Positions 28,767 to 35,807 of a stretch of DNA of 64,000 nt are shown one piece after another (the stretch's first letter is position 1; every line of letters starts with the position of its first letter). The notes under the pieces are model-generated. The model made no database searches. It was not told the DNA's origin and saw only the letters and a program-made list of their open reading frames with translations. The position numbers and the translations under genes are program-made. The stretch comes from Gloeomargarita lithophora Alchichica-D10 (GTDB lineage Bacteria; Cyanobacteriota; Cyanobacteriia; Gloeomargaritales; Gloeomargaritaceae), in contig NZ_CP017675.1 in the NCBI RefSeq assembly GCF_001870225.1, forward strand, positions 2,027,372 to 2,091,371, given 5' to 3'.

Positions 28767-29135
28767 TTAAGGTTCCCACTGGCTGAGTTCGATGATGTGC
28801 CCATCCGGGTCTTGGGTAAACAGAGCCGCCCGCCCGGAACTGCTTTTTTGCACCGGATACCCGGCGGATAACAATTCCTGAGCCGCCTGGGGCAAATCCG
28901 CTACCGCAAAGGCCAAATGGGCATTGCGTCCCCATTTTGCGGGGTCTGGTAATAGGGTGGGTGGGTGGAAGTGCTGGATCAGATGGATTTGGATGCCCTG
29001 GATTTCATACCAACACCCAGGGAAATTCAAGGGACGATGGACTAATTCTAAGCCCAAAATCTCGCCGTAAAAATGCTGGGAACGTTCCAGATCGTTCACC
29101 GTAATGGCGGTATGCAGGTAATGAACAAGTTGCAT
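28767..29135 (-). CDS. VOC (glyoxalase/bleomycin resistance) superfamily protein
   Basis: A 122-residue protein of the vicinal oxygen chelate fold, two beta-alpha-beta-beta-beta modules. It starts LVHYLHTAITVNDLERSQHFYGEILGLE, has WYEIQGIQIHLIQHFHPP in the middle and NAHLAFAV opening the second half, and ends FTQDPDGHIIELSQWEP. Metal ligands would be the His of the first and second modules and the Glu of IIELSQ. The substrate cannot be told from the sequence. Confidence 0.85.
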   Translation of the reverse strand: MQLVHYLHTAITVNDLERSQHFYGEILGLELVHRPLNFPGCWYEIQGIQIHLIQHFHPPTLLPDPAKWGRNAHLAFAVADLPQAAQELLSAGYPVQKSSSGRAALFTQDPDGHIIELSQWEP

Positions 29136-29169
29136 GGGTAATCAAAAGCGAAGGCCAATAAAAACTATA

Positions 29170-29290
29170 GGGCACCTCTACAGCAATCCCACCCGATAGC
29201 CTGCGTGGCGTAGCCATTTGGCGAACAGATATTCTGGAGAACTAAGTTTGGGGGCGGTGCCCTACGACCGCTAATTTTTAATTTATTTTT
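29170..29290 (+). repeat. Dispersed repeat copy C1
   Basis: It begins GGGCACCTCTACAGCAATCC, then ATAGCCTGCGTGGCGTAGCC (matching copies B and D), and has the core GGGGGCGGTGCCCTACGACC followed by GCTAATTTTTAATTTA. It is the most diverged of the group and lacks a clear right end. Confidence 0.65.
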
Positions 29291-29294
29291 AATC

Positions 29295-29395
29295 TATAGC
29301 AATATGACACGAGTTACGAACGGAAATTCCGCAGAACCAGGGACGGGGGGTGCCCCCCTGCGACCGCTTTTCTAAATTCAAATAAGATTGCTATA
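29295..29395 (+). repeat. Dispersed repeat copy C2, 101 bp with 9-base inverted ends
   Basis: Ends are TATAGCAAT (29295-29303) and ATTGCTATA (29387-29395), a perfect 9-base terminal inverted repeat. The inner sequence is nearly identical to copy E at 58362-58462, which has the same length of 101 bp and the same ends. This defines the element unit most clearly. Confidence 0.85.
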
Positions 29396-29427
29396 TTTTT
29401 AATTTATTTCTAATTTACAAAGGTGTT

Positions 29428-30657
29428 CTATACTTCTTCCCCACCAAAGTAGGATTCATCTTCCTGGGTACTTAATTCTGTTAGGGTCGCTGTTCGGGGC
29501 ACAAAGTCTTTATCACCTAAATAAACCATATCTAAAGTTTCCAATAAACCACGAATATGGGTGCGGATCGGATCATTGCCAATGGCCGCAATCACCCGAT
29601 CAATATCAACTTCAGGTTGCCAACCATAGCTAATCCCATGAATTTCCTTAATCTCCGCTAGGAGTTGTTTTAATTGATTGCGGTCTGTTTGTTCAATAAA
29701 AGGGCAAAGTTGTTGATCCTGACCATAGGCAAAAAAATTGAGCATTGCTTGCTCTGAATAGCTATTATTGCGTTCCTTGGCCAATTCACACATCCGAGTT
29801 TTATCGGTGAGTCTATCCCGCCCCTGGGGATTGCGCCACAAATCCATTAAAGGTTCCGCCACTGCCCCCACCACATAAATCGGTAGGGTTTGGGTGCCAG
29901 ACCAATTCAGAAGCCAATAAAGATGATGATAGGCTTGCATTCTACCTAATTTAGCGAGACGGGCAATTAGTTCAATTTCATCAATCAAAATCACCCAGCC
30001 CTGATACTCGCACCAGGTAAGAATATCGGCCATCATTTCAAAGTAAGCGTGACTATGTTTAGAACGCACAAAAGAACCCGGTATGGGAGGGAATGATCGG
30101 CCAATTGCTCTTTTGTAAATCTTCCGAATTTCTGCCATCGGAATTTGCGCCCCCAGCAACGCTCCATACAGTAATTCTTGTTCTTCCCCAGAGGTTCGGA
30201 AATAGATTTCGAGGATGACGGCAAGCAGGGGATGGGTATATCGTTCTAGGTTTTGGAGCAGGGTATTGGGTAAATCCGCAGAGCTTTTTTTATCTAAAAT
30301 ATGCCGGATGCCCAGTAAACGGGATTGGGGTGTCCGAATCGAAGTTGCCAATTTACTATACAAATGATCCAGCCTTTGCCCTGACAATTGACGGTTAAGT
30401 GTAATCCGACTCACCGCAAATCCCTGGTCTAACGCCAGATGTTCTAAACAGGTTAATTCATGGGTTTTTCCTTGACCATATTTGCCCCAAATTAGCCGTC
30501 CTTTGGGGATACCCCTCCCCTCGGATAACTGGGATAAATCGTCATTAAATTTTTCATGCAGACGATTTCGCATACTCTGCAAATTACGGGTTGAAGCCCG
30601 CGTGGGAATCCCTGCCCGTAACGACTCAATAATCTGAGTTGCCATGTCTAAATTCAT
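29428..30657 (-). CDS. P-loop ATPase, BrxD/DUF2791-like (module gene 3)
   Basis: A 409-residue ATPase. Walker A is GKYGQGKT (58-65) and Walker B LIDEIE (224-229). The start QIIESLRAGIPTRASTRNL, with a P-loop directly followed by the HELTCLEHLALDQGFAVSRI helix and strand, resembles the DUF2791 family to which BrxD of BREX phage-defence systems belongs. This resemblance is judged by eye. Its start codon overlaps the stop of the preceding ATPase gene by 4 bases, so the two are co-translated. Base composition is AT-rich relative to the chromosome around it. No BREX methylase, PglZ or helicase gene is near. Confidence 0.75.
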   Translation of the reverse strand: MNLDMATQIIESLRAGIPTRASTRNLQSMRNRLHEKFNDDLSQLSEGRGIPKGRLIWGKYGQGKTHELTCLEHLALDQGFAVSRITLNRQLSGQRLDHLYSKLATSIRTPQSRLLGIRHILDKKSSADLPNTLLQNLERYTHPLLAVILEIYFRTSGEEQELLYGALLGAQIPMAEIRKIYKRAIGRSFPPIPGSFVRSKHSHAYFEMMADILTWCEYQGWVILIDEIELIARLAKLGRMQAYHHLYWLLNWSGTQTLPIYVVGAVAEPLMDLWRNPQGRDRLTDKTRMCELAKERNNSYSEQAMLNFFAYGQDQQLCPFIEQTDRNQLKQLLAEIKEIHGISYGWQPEVDIDRVIAAIGNDPIRTHIRGLLETLDMVYLGDKDFVPRTATLTELSTQEDESYFGGEEV

Positions 30658-31832
30658 CTTTTAGCTCCCTGAATGCACACCGCATCAATCACCATCTGTT
30701 GGAGTTCACTGGTTAGCGAGCGATAGTCTTCCGGGGGTTGAATCTCTCCCAATTCCGCATCCCGAATCAAATTTTGTATTTTTGCGAAAATGTTGCTGAA
30801 GAATTTTTTATCCTGGGAATCCAAATGCTTATCCACATCTACCAAATCGGCAAAGGGATTAAAACGTTTATAATCAGTCAAACCGGTCTGCAAACGAATC
30901 CATAGGGCATCATAGGAGCGAAAACTACGGCTATGGTCTTCAATAATATGCCTGCGGCCACTCAATAGGAATAAACAGCCGCTCAGTACTTCCGTATCAT
31001 CAATCAGTTGTCGCACCAACTCGCAAATATCATCCACCTGTCTTTTGGTAAAATTGTAGCGATTGCCCTGGGATTTTTCCGTGATTACTTCCAAGTCATC
31101 AATAGCAATTATCAAACCTTTTCGACCCGCTAGTTTGCATAGTACAATCAAAGAATTTAACCAATCCCTGGCATTGGTTTTATTCAATTTTTCAAACAGG
31201 GAAAATGCCTCCCGCTCCTGGCGATCCAGGGGTTGCCCCATGAGCCAGCGACAGACCACTTCTATATTGGCAGGGGAATGATTGATCATGCGATTCTGAA
31301 TCACCTGATACGCAAAAGCCTTGAAGGACGAACTCAGATCGGTATTTTTAATGATTTCTCCCGCTGTTTTTCTGATCTGCTCATTGGCGAGAGCCGCCCC
31401 AGGATACTGGTCATAAATTTTGGGAGCAAAAACCCCGGAACCATCATAATCCGTTGATGCGGAAATTGTTTTGGCAATCCGATAGCAAAGACCACGCACT
31501 AAATCTTCATTCACCACTTGTTTGGCAATCTCTTGGTAAAGACCAATCAAATTATTCAAGGGACATTGCCGCGCTGATAAATAAACCGTTTGGTAACCCA
31601 GTTTTTCCCCATCCCCAAGCAGGACGCGTAAAAGGTGGGTTTTCCCGGTACCTGGGCTACCCACCAGCAATTTGACTTTGCTACCACCCTGGGCAATATG
31701 GTTTTTTAAGTAGCGGTCATCCATATAATCCAGCCAGGTGCTTCGACCCAGAGTCATGGCCTGCAATAGATCATCGCTTTGGGGGGTTTGCCCCTTACTC
31801 AAAAGCAATAGATCATCGGGTTCTAGGAACAT
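30654..31832 (-). CDS. P-loop ATPase, second DUF2791-like protein (module gene 2)
   Basis: A 392-residue ATPase. Walker A GSPGTGKT (58-65) is followed by HLLRVLLGDGEKLGYQTVYLSARQ, with Walker B IAIDDLE (241-247). Both ATPases of the module have Walker A at residues 58-65, which suggests a shared architecture, although the sequences differ elsewhere. No nuclease, helicase or membrane segment is visible. The gene sits 8 bases after the unrecognised gene at 31841-32650 and overlaps the third gene by ATGA. A paired role, such as a hetero-oligomeric ATPase, is an inference. Confidence 0.72.
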   Translation of the reverse strand: MFLEPDDLLLLSKGQTPQSDDLLQAMTLGRSTWLDYMDDRYLKNHIAQGGSKVKLLVGSPGTGKTHLLRVLLGDGEKLGYQTVYLSARQCPLNNLIGLYQEIAKQVVNEDLVRGLCYRIAKTISASTDYDGSGVFAPKIYDQYPGAALANEQIRKTAGEIIKNTDLSSSFKAFAYQVIQNRMINHSPANIEVVCRWLMGQPLDRQEREAFSLFEKLNKTNARDWLNSLIVLCKLAGRKGLIIAIDDLEVITEKSQGNRYNFTKRQVDDICELVRQLIDDTEVLSGCLFLLSGRRHIIEDHSRSFRSYDALWIRLQTGLTDYKRFNPFADLVDVDKHLDSQDKKFFSNIFAKIQNLIRDAELGEIQPPEDYRSLTSELQQMVIDAVCIQGAKR

Positions 31833-31840
31833 ATATTCAC

Positions 31841-32650
31841 CTACTCGATGGGTTGCATATCCTGGGCTAATTCTGCCATTTTCCGAATGGTCATGTTACC
31901 AATCGCTCGTTCTCGCCCCTGATGATTCACAACGGTATAGTTTTTATTCCGCTGTTTGTGGGGACTAAAATCAAAACGATATTCGTTGTAGCTAATTTCA
32001 TACTGTTCTAACAGCCGACTTAAATCAAAGATGAAGCGAGATTCAGGATAGTCCTGTTTGGTTTCTGTTTTCAGGGTGAGCAGGGTATAGACTTCTTTAA
32101 TGGGCACAGGCATACCCCAATCACCCTGACTGAGATAGGGATAAACGTTGATTAGTTCTTTGCAAAAACGATCCCGATTAAATGAACTATTAATTAAAGT
32201 TTTATAGTTCTTAGCAACCCAGGCGGCTAAAGTCATCGGAGCTAGGCTGTGGGTCTGGTAACTTTTTCTGCCCATGCTTAATTTTGCCAGGGGGTCGTCA
32301 AGTCTTATGGATAGTTTGAATGGCGGTATATCGTAATGAGGAAAATCGCCGGAAAAAGGAACTTCGCAAGCCTCTAAGCAAGCGGTTAGTTGTTGGGGAT
32401 AGTCGGAACTGTTAATAAATTCCTGCGCTTGTTTGGGAAAGGAGTCGCTAATTTCTATCCAAGCGTGCCAAATATCCAAAAACTTCGCTACACCCTGTCT
32501 CAAACTTGCGGATACAAGGGTATAGTCCCTGATATTTAACTCATCACCGGCAACTTTCAAAGCGTGAATATCTAGGGTTATTTTTTTACTTACCTTGAGC
32601 AATTCTGCTATTTTTTCTGAGCAAAACCAGCTATCCGATACACTAGACAT
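31841..32650 (-). CDS. Unrecognised protein, first gene of the two-ATPase module
   Basis: A 269-residue soluble protein that I do not recognise. The first half is helical (SEKIAELLKVSKKITLDIHALKV, then LRQGVAKFLDIWHAWIEISDSF). The second half holds MGRKSYQTHSLAPMTLAAWVAK and a charged end with FDFSPHKQRNKNYTVVNHQGRERAIG. A helical start followed by a basic C-terminal part could bind DNA or the ATPases. There are no catalytic motifs I can name. It is the first gene of a probable three-gene operon and is AT-rich like the other two. Confidence 0.7.
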   Translation of the reverse strand: MSSVSDSWFCSEKIAELLKVSKKITLDIHALKVAGDELNIRDYTLVSASLRQGVAKFLDIWHAWIEISDSFPKQAQEFINSSDYPQQLTACLEACEVPFSGDFPHYDIPPFKLSIRLDDPLAKLSMGRKSYQTHSLAPMTLAAWVAKNYKTLINSSFNRDRFCKELINVYPYLSQGDWGMPVPIKEVYTLLTLKTETKQDYPESRFIFDLSRLLEQYEISYNEYRFDFSPHKQRNKNYTVVNHQGRERAIGNMTIRKMAELAQDMQPIE

Positions 32651-33013
32651 AAAAGATAGCCCTTAAAGTTACACTAATTTATGGCAAGAACATATCAAAA
32701 AACATGATTTTTGTCAATGTATTTTCTGCCCATCCCGTCCCCAACGATGTTGCCCAGCCCTTGGCTGACCCCACGACCAAAAAACGTTGTACCTATGGAA
32801 CTGGTTTGACTTTCGGGCTGATTTGGGGCAATTCCCGTTTGTTCAAACCCTGGAATAGCTACCCTAAAAGACCTGGACATCTTAAGATGTACTAAAATTA
32901 TAAGTACTTTTTTGGGGTCATAACCGGAATGGTTGGCTGTCTGCTCCGGTTACCGTCATCAGGTTGTAGGATGGAGGTAATTTTCCTGCTTTTTCATCCC
33001 GGCCTGAACTTTT
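32651..33013 (+). other. Divergent intergenic region upstream of the ATPase module and a response regulator
   Basis: A 363-base AT-rich spacer between divergent genes. It includes an inverted repeat AACCGGA (32922-32928) and TCCGGTT (32945-32951), with a 16-base loop. A possible promoter facing right has TGGACA at 32874-32879 and TATAAG at 32899-32904, with a long 19-base spacer. A 63-codon open frame at 32704-32895 has no recognisable features. Confidence 0.4.
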
Positions 33014-33382
33014 ATGGCGACTGTACTGCTTGTCGAGGATATGCAACCCGAAGCGGCTTTGTTGGCCGGTTATTTGCAGGGGGAAGGCTTTTTGGTGAAT
33101 CGGGTGGTCAGTGCGGAGGAAGCGCGCCAGTATTTGGGCAAACAAAAGCCAGATTTAATTGTGCTGGATGTGGTGTTACCGGGGGAAAGCGGCTTTGAAT
33201 TTTGCCGTCAGGTGAAGAAACAACCGGAAACCAGTGATATTCCTATCGTGATTTGTTCCAGCAAGCAGGGGGATATTGATAAATTTTGGGGGATGAAGCA
33301 GGGGGCGGCGGCCTATCTCACTAAACCGGTGGATAAGGGGGAATTAATCCGCACTGCCCGTAACCTGGTGGGGCGGTTCTAG
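33014..33382 (+). CDS. CheY-like response regulator (PilH/PixH type)
   Basis: A 122-residue stand-alone receiver domain. The acidic pocket is VED (residues 7-9), the phospho-acceptor is Asp52 (IVLDVVLP), and the switch and lysine sites are CSSK and YLTKPVD (Lys104). The FWGMKQGAAAYLTKP ending resembles PilH/PixH-type regulators of cyanobacterial pilus motility and phototaxis systems. No CheA or pilus gene is nearby. Its 3' end overlaps cobH on the other strand by 39 bases. Confidence 0.88.
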   Translation: MATVLLVEDMQPEAALLAGYLQGEGFLVNRVVSAEEARQYLGKQKPDLIVLDVVLPGESGFEFCRQVKKQPETSDIPIVICSSKQGDIDKFWGMKQGAAAYLTKPVDKGELIRTARNLVGRF

Positions 33383-33982
33383 GGTCGCCAAATCAATCAG
33401 GGCGTTGGTAATGGCGGCGGCGGCGGGGGAACCCCCTTTGCGACCTTGCACGGCAATCTGGGGGATGGGAACTTCGGCGAGTTGGGCTTTGGCTTCCAAA
33501 ACATTCACAAAACCCACCGGGGCGGCAATCACCAGGGCGGGTGGGTTGGGGAGGGTTGGGTACAATTCACAGAGTTTGGCTAAGGCGGTGGGGGCATTCC
33601 CAATTACCACCATTGCCCCCGGATATTGCCCCAGAGCCTGCGCCATGCCCAGGGCTGAGCGAGTCTCTACCCCCCGTTCCAGGGGAGCCAAGTCCAGGGC
33701 GTTCACCAGGGCATTGGGCAAGCGGAGAGCCAGATGGTTTTTCACCCCCTGCGCCACCAAACCCACATCGGTCACCAGGGGAACCTGATTGCGTAACGCC
33801 CGGATGCCTGCCCAAATGGCTCCCGGACTAAACCGCAGGAGATACTTAAATTCAAAGTCCGCCGTGGCATGGATCACCCGCCGGATGATGCTATATTCCG
33901 CCTCTGTCCAACCCCAGGGATGACTGCCAATTTCCCGGTCAATGATGGCAAAACTGGCCGCCGTGATTGGGTCTAAATCCAT
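33344..33982 (-). CDS. cobH: Precorrin-8X methylmutase
   Basis: A 212-residue CobH/CbiC, which moves a methyl group from C-11 to C-12 to make hydrogenobyrinate (or its cobalt form) in corrinoid biosynthesis. The catalytic histidine is in RRVIHATADFEF, and other family blocks are VTDVGLVAQGV, VVIGNAPTALAKL and GFVNVLEAK. No other cob gene is in the window and no cobalamin riboswitch is seen upstream. The ending overlaps the response regulator tail-to-tail. Confidence 0.93.
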   Translation of the reverse strand: MDLDPITAASFAIIDREIGSHPWGWTEAEYSIIRRVIHATADFEFKYLLRFSPGAIWAGIRALRNQVPLVTDVGLVAQGVKNHLALRLPNALVNALDLAPLERGVETRSALGMAQALGQYPGAMVVIGNAPTALAKLCELYPTLPNPPALVIAAPVGFVNVLEAKAQLAEVPIPQIAVQGRKGGSPAAAAITNALIDLATLEPPHQVTGSAD

Positions 33983-34002
33983 AGCCTACGCCCCCACTGC
34001 TT

Positions 34003-34701
34003 CTAAAGTGTCGGGAATGGAGCGTCCGTGTAGGTGCCAATGGTCGAGATTTGCAGGCGGAAGTCCCCCGGCTGGAAGGTGGGATTGATCTGCCCATCGT
34101 AGGCGAATTTACTCAGCATCAGTTGCAGGGAAATCACCTGGGTTAGAACCATCGGGGGCGCCGAGGGGACGGTTTTGGCGCGAAATACGGGCACCAGGTC
34201 GGCAAACGGAATTTTTACCGTGATCCAGGTGGCGGGTTGGGTATCAAATTGGGCACCATAGGCCAAACTGTCCCAACTAGAACTATCCCTAACCAGGAGT
34301 TTGTACCGTTTGCCATCGCCCCGTACCCGCAGAGTCAGGCCGGTGGTGCCGGACAAGTCCAGGGGTGGTTCTAGGTTGCGGGTGCGAACGGACGCAAAAC
34401 CGCCATTATTTTGGGTGGTTACCATCCCCTCAAACCGGGCACCGGCCGGGTCAGCCACCAAACTACTGCGGCTCATGCCCCCCATCACCACGTCATCCAG
34501 GGCACCCCAGAGATCAACGCCGGTGGGTTGGCTCAAATCCATCATTATTTCCCCTTGGGGCATCACGGTGGCGGGGGGTGGGTTGTGACCAAGTGTGCGT
34601 TGCAGACAGGCGACCAGGGGCAAAGCCTCAAAGTAGGTCACCGTTTGCCAGAGCCGACCAACATCGGGAAATTGCATTGCCAAATAGAAACCCAACGTCA
34701 T
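34003..34701 (-). CDS. CIA30-family protein
   Basis: A 232-residue protein. The region from about 50 onward is the CIA30 domain, a jelly-roll carbohydrate-binding-like fold first named for a complex I assembly factor: DLWGALDDVVMGGMSRSSL, the GLTLRVRGDGKRYKLLVRD strand, and a C-terminal GDFRLQISTIGTYTD. The short helical N-terminus (LWQTVTYFEALPLVACLQR) is often seen in cyanobacterial members. There is no catalytic motif. Plant and algal relatives act in photosystem assembly or translation, but that role is not established here. Confidence 0.82.
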   Translation of the reverse strand: MTLGFYLAMQFPDVGRLWQTVTYFEALPLVACLQRTLGHNPPPATVMPQGEIMMDLSQPTGVDLWGALDDVVMGGMSRSSLVADPAGARFEGMVTTQNNGGFASVRTRNLEPPLDLSGTTGLTLRVRGDGKRYKLLVRDSSSWDSLAYGAQFDTQPATWITVKIPFADLVPVFRAKTVPSAPPMVLTQVISLQLMLSKFAYDGQINPTFQPGDFRLQISTIGTYTDAPFPTL

Positions 34702-34729
34702 TAATATATCGTAGTGCTGTATTTTCGGC

Positions 34730-34838
34730 TATAGCAATATGACACGATTTACGTTAGCCTGCGTGCCGTAGGCATACAGAAATTCCACAGAACCAGGAGC
34801 GGGGGCAGTGCCTCGTGACCTATTTTTAGAGATGTTCG
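34730..34838 (+). repeat. Dispersed repeat copy D
   Basis: It starts TATAGCAATATGACACGA and continues TTAGCCTGCGTGCCGTAGGC exactly as copy B. The core GGGGGCAGTGCCTCGTGACC is decayed. It is flanked on both sides by ATATCG(T/C)AGTGCTGTATT and the following bases TTCG. Confidence 0.72.
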
Positions 34839-35000
34839 ATAATATCGCAGTGCTGTATTTTCGTGTATTTTTGGCTATTGGGACTTTATAAGTTTTAAGC
34901 CCTAAAACAGGCTCAAGCTCAAGCAAGACAGGCAAAACACATCGACAAGGTAAAAATGGCTGGAACCCAGTCGCATCAAGAAAATATGCTGATCGAGGTA

Positions 35001-35116
35001 AAACAATTGCTGTGTCTAGGTCTGAGGCCGTTTAGGAGCCAGTTTCTTTCAAAGTCCCAAACAATTGCTGTGTCTAGGTCTGAGGCCGTTTAGGAGCCAG
35101 TTTCTTTCAAAGTCCC
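35001..35116 (+). repeat. Perfect 58-bp tandem duplication
   Basis: Two identical 58-base units at 35001-35058 and 35059-35116, each running from AAACAATTGCTGTGTCTAGG to CTTTCAAAGTCCC with no mismatch. The second unit ends 5 bases before the stop codon of the response regulator gene on the minus strand. The perfect identity suggests a recent event or an assembly artefact. Confidence 0.9.
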
Positions 35117-35121
35117 ACTAT

Positions 35122-35805
35122 TCAATCTTTTGGTAGCATTATCTCCTCACAAATCAGCCCTTTTTGTATCGCCAAGATAGCCGCCTGCGTCCGGTCGCGT
35201 ACATCTAATTTATGCAAAATGGCATGGACATGAACCCGCACTGTACCCGGAGCAATATAAAGCGTATTGGCAATTTCTTGGTTGCTCTTGCCCCCAGCAA
35301 TTAACGCTAAAATTTCTTGCTCTCGCTTGGTTAAAAATATATCTGTATCGGGATGCGTAGATTGCTTCGTAACAGGTTGAAAAGCGGTCTGAATTGTTTG
35401 GGAAGAAATGGCATCCCACCAGGTTGCCCCGGCCACCAACGAGCGAATGGCGAGAACTAAAGTTTCCGCCCCAATTCCCTTCAGGCAATATCCCTGGGCT
35501 TGGGCTTCAATCAGCCGGTGAATCAAAGTTGATTGTTGATGGGAAGTGAGGATTAACACTGGTAAATGGGGCTGATTTTGCTTGATTTGACGACAGGTTT
35601 CTACCCCACCCATACTCGGTAATCCTATATCTAAAATCACCACATCAAAAACCTGTTGTTTGACTAAGGTAATCGCCATTTCCCCGTCTTCCGCTTCGCC
35701 AGTAATTTGTAACCCCGGTTCTTGGCTCAAACGGGTGACTAATCCCAGACGAAATAACTCATCATCTTCTACCAAAAGAATCCGAATTGGAGACGTAGCC
35801 ATCAT
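35122..35805 (-). CDS. NarL/FixJ-family response regulator
   Basis: A 227-residue regulator with a receiver domain (acidic pair in LLVEDDELF, phospho-acceptor Asp59 in VVILDIGLPSMGG) and a C-terminal LuxR-type helix-turn-helix (LTKREQEILALIAGGKSNQE, then IANTLYIAPGTVRVHVHAI). It follows the histidine kinase by 2 bases, so the two form a two-component pair. The start is ATG 35805 or 35802. The location next to kdpA on the opposite strand suggests that it regulates potassium uptake, in place of the usual OmpR-type KdpE. Confidence 0.9.
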   Translation of the reverse strand: MMATSPIRILLVEDDELFRLGLVTRLSQEPGLQITGEAEDGEMAITLVKQQVFDVVILDIGLPSMGGVETCRQIKQNQPHLPVLILTSHQQSTLIHRLIEAQAQGYCLKGIGAETLVLAIRSLVAGATWWDAISSQTIQTAFQPVTKQSTHPDTDIFLTKREQEILALIAGGKSNQEIANTLYIAPGTVRVHVHAILHKLDVRDRTQAAILAIQKGLICEEIMLPKD

Positions 35806-35807
35806 AT

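Larger units (their letters stand above)
29136..29427 (+). other. Repeat-filled intergenic region
   Basis: A 292-base AT-rich spacer made almost wholly of two repeat copies lying head to tail (29170-29290 and 29295-29395), then a TTTACAAAGGTGTTCTA remnant that runs into the stop codon of the next minus-strand gene. No gene is seen. Confidence 0.6.
34702..35121 (+). other. Intergenic region with repeats and a possible insertion-sequence remnant
   Basis: A 420-base spacer between divergent ends. It holds repeat copy D (34730-34838) flanked by a 22-base near-perfect direct repeat (34706-34727 and 34842-34863). A perfect 58-base tandem duplication follows (35001-35058, 35059-35116). In the frame of 34968-35036 the sequence reads NPVASRKYADRGKTIAVSRS then EAV and stop, which recalls the last residues of IS200/IS605-type TnpB proteins. 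This is a weak impression only. Confidence 0.5.

Noticed and set aside
29428-32650. Calling the ATPase trio a BREX system
   Set aside because: PglX-type methylase, PglZ and BrxC/BrxA/BrxB genes are absent; only one ATPase resembles BrxD.
32704-32895. 63-codon open frame before the response regulator
   Set aside because: No ribosome binding site and no family resemblance; kept as intergenic.
33983-34702. Possible cobalamin riboswitch near cobH
   Set aside because: The upstream side of cobH is coding (CIA30 gene) and I see no B12-box-like sequence.
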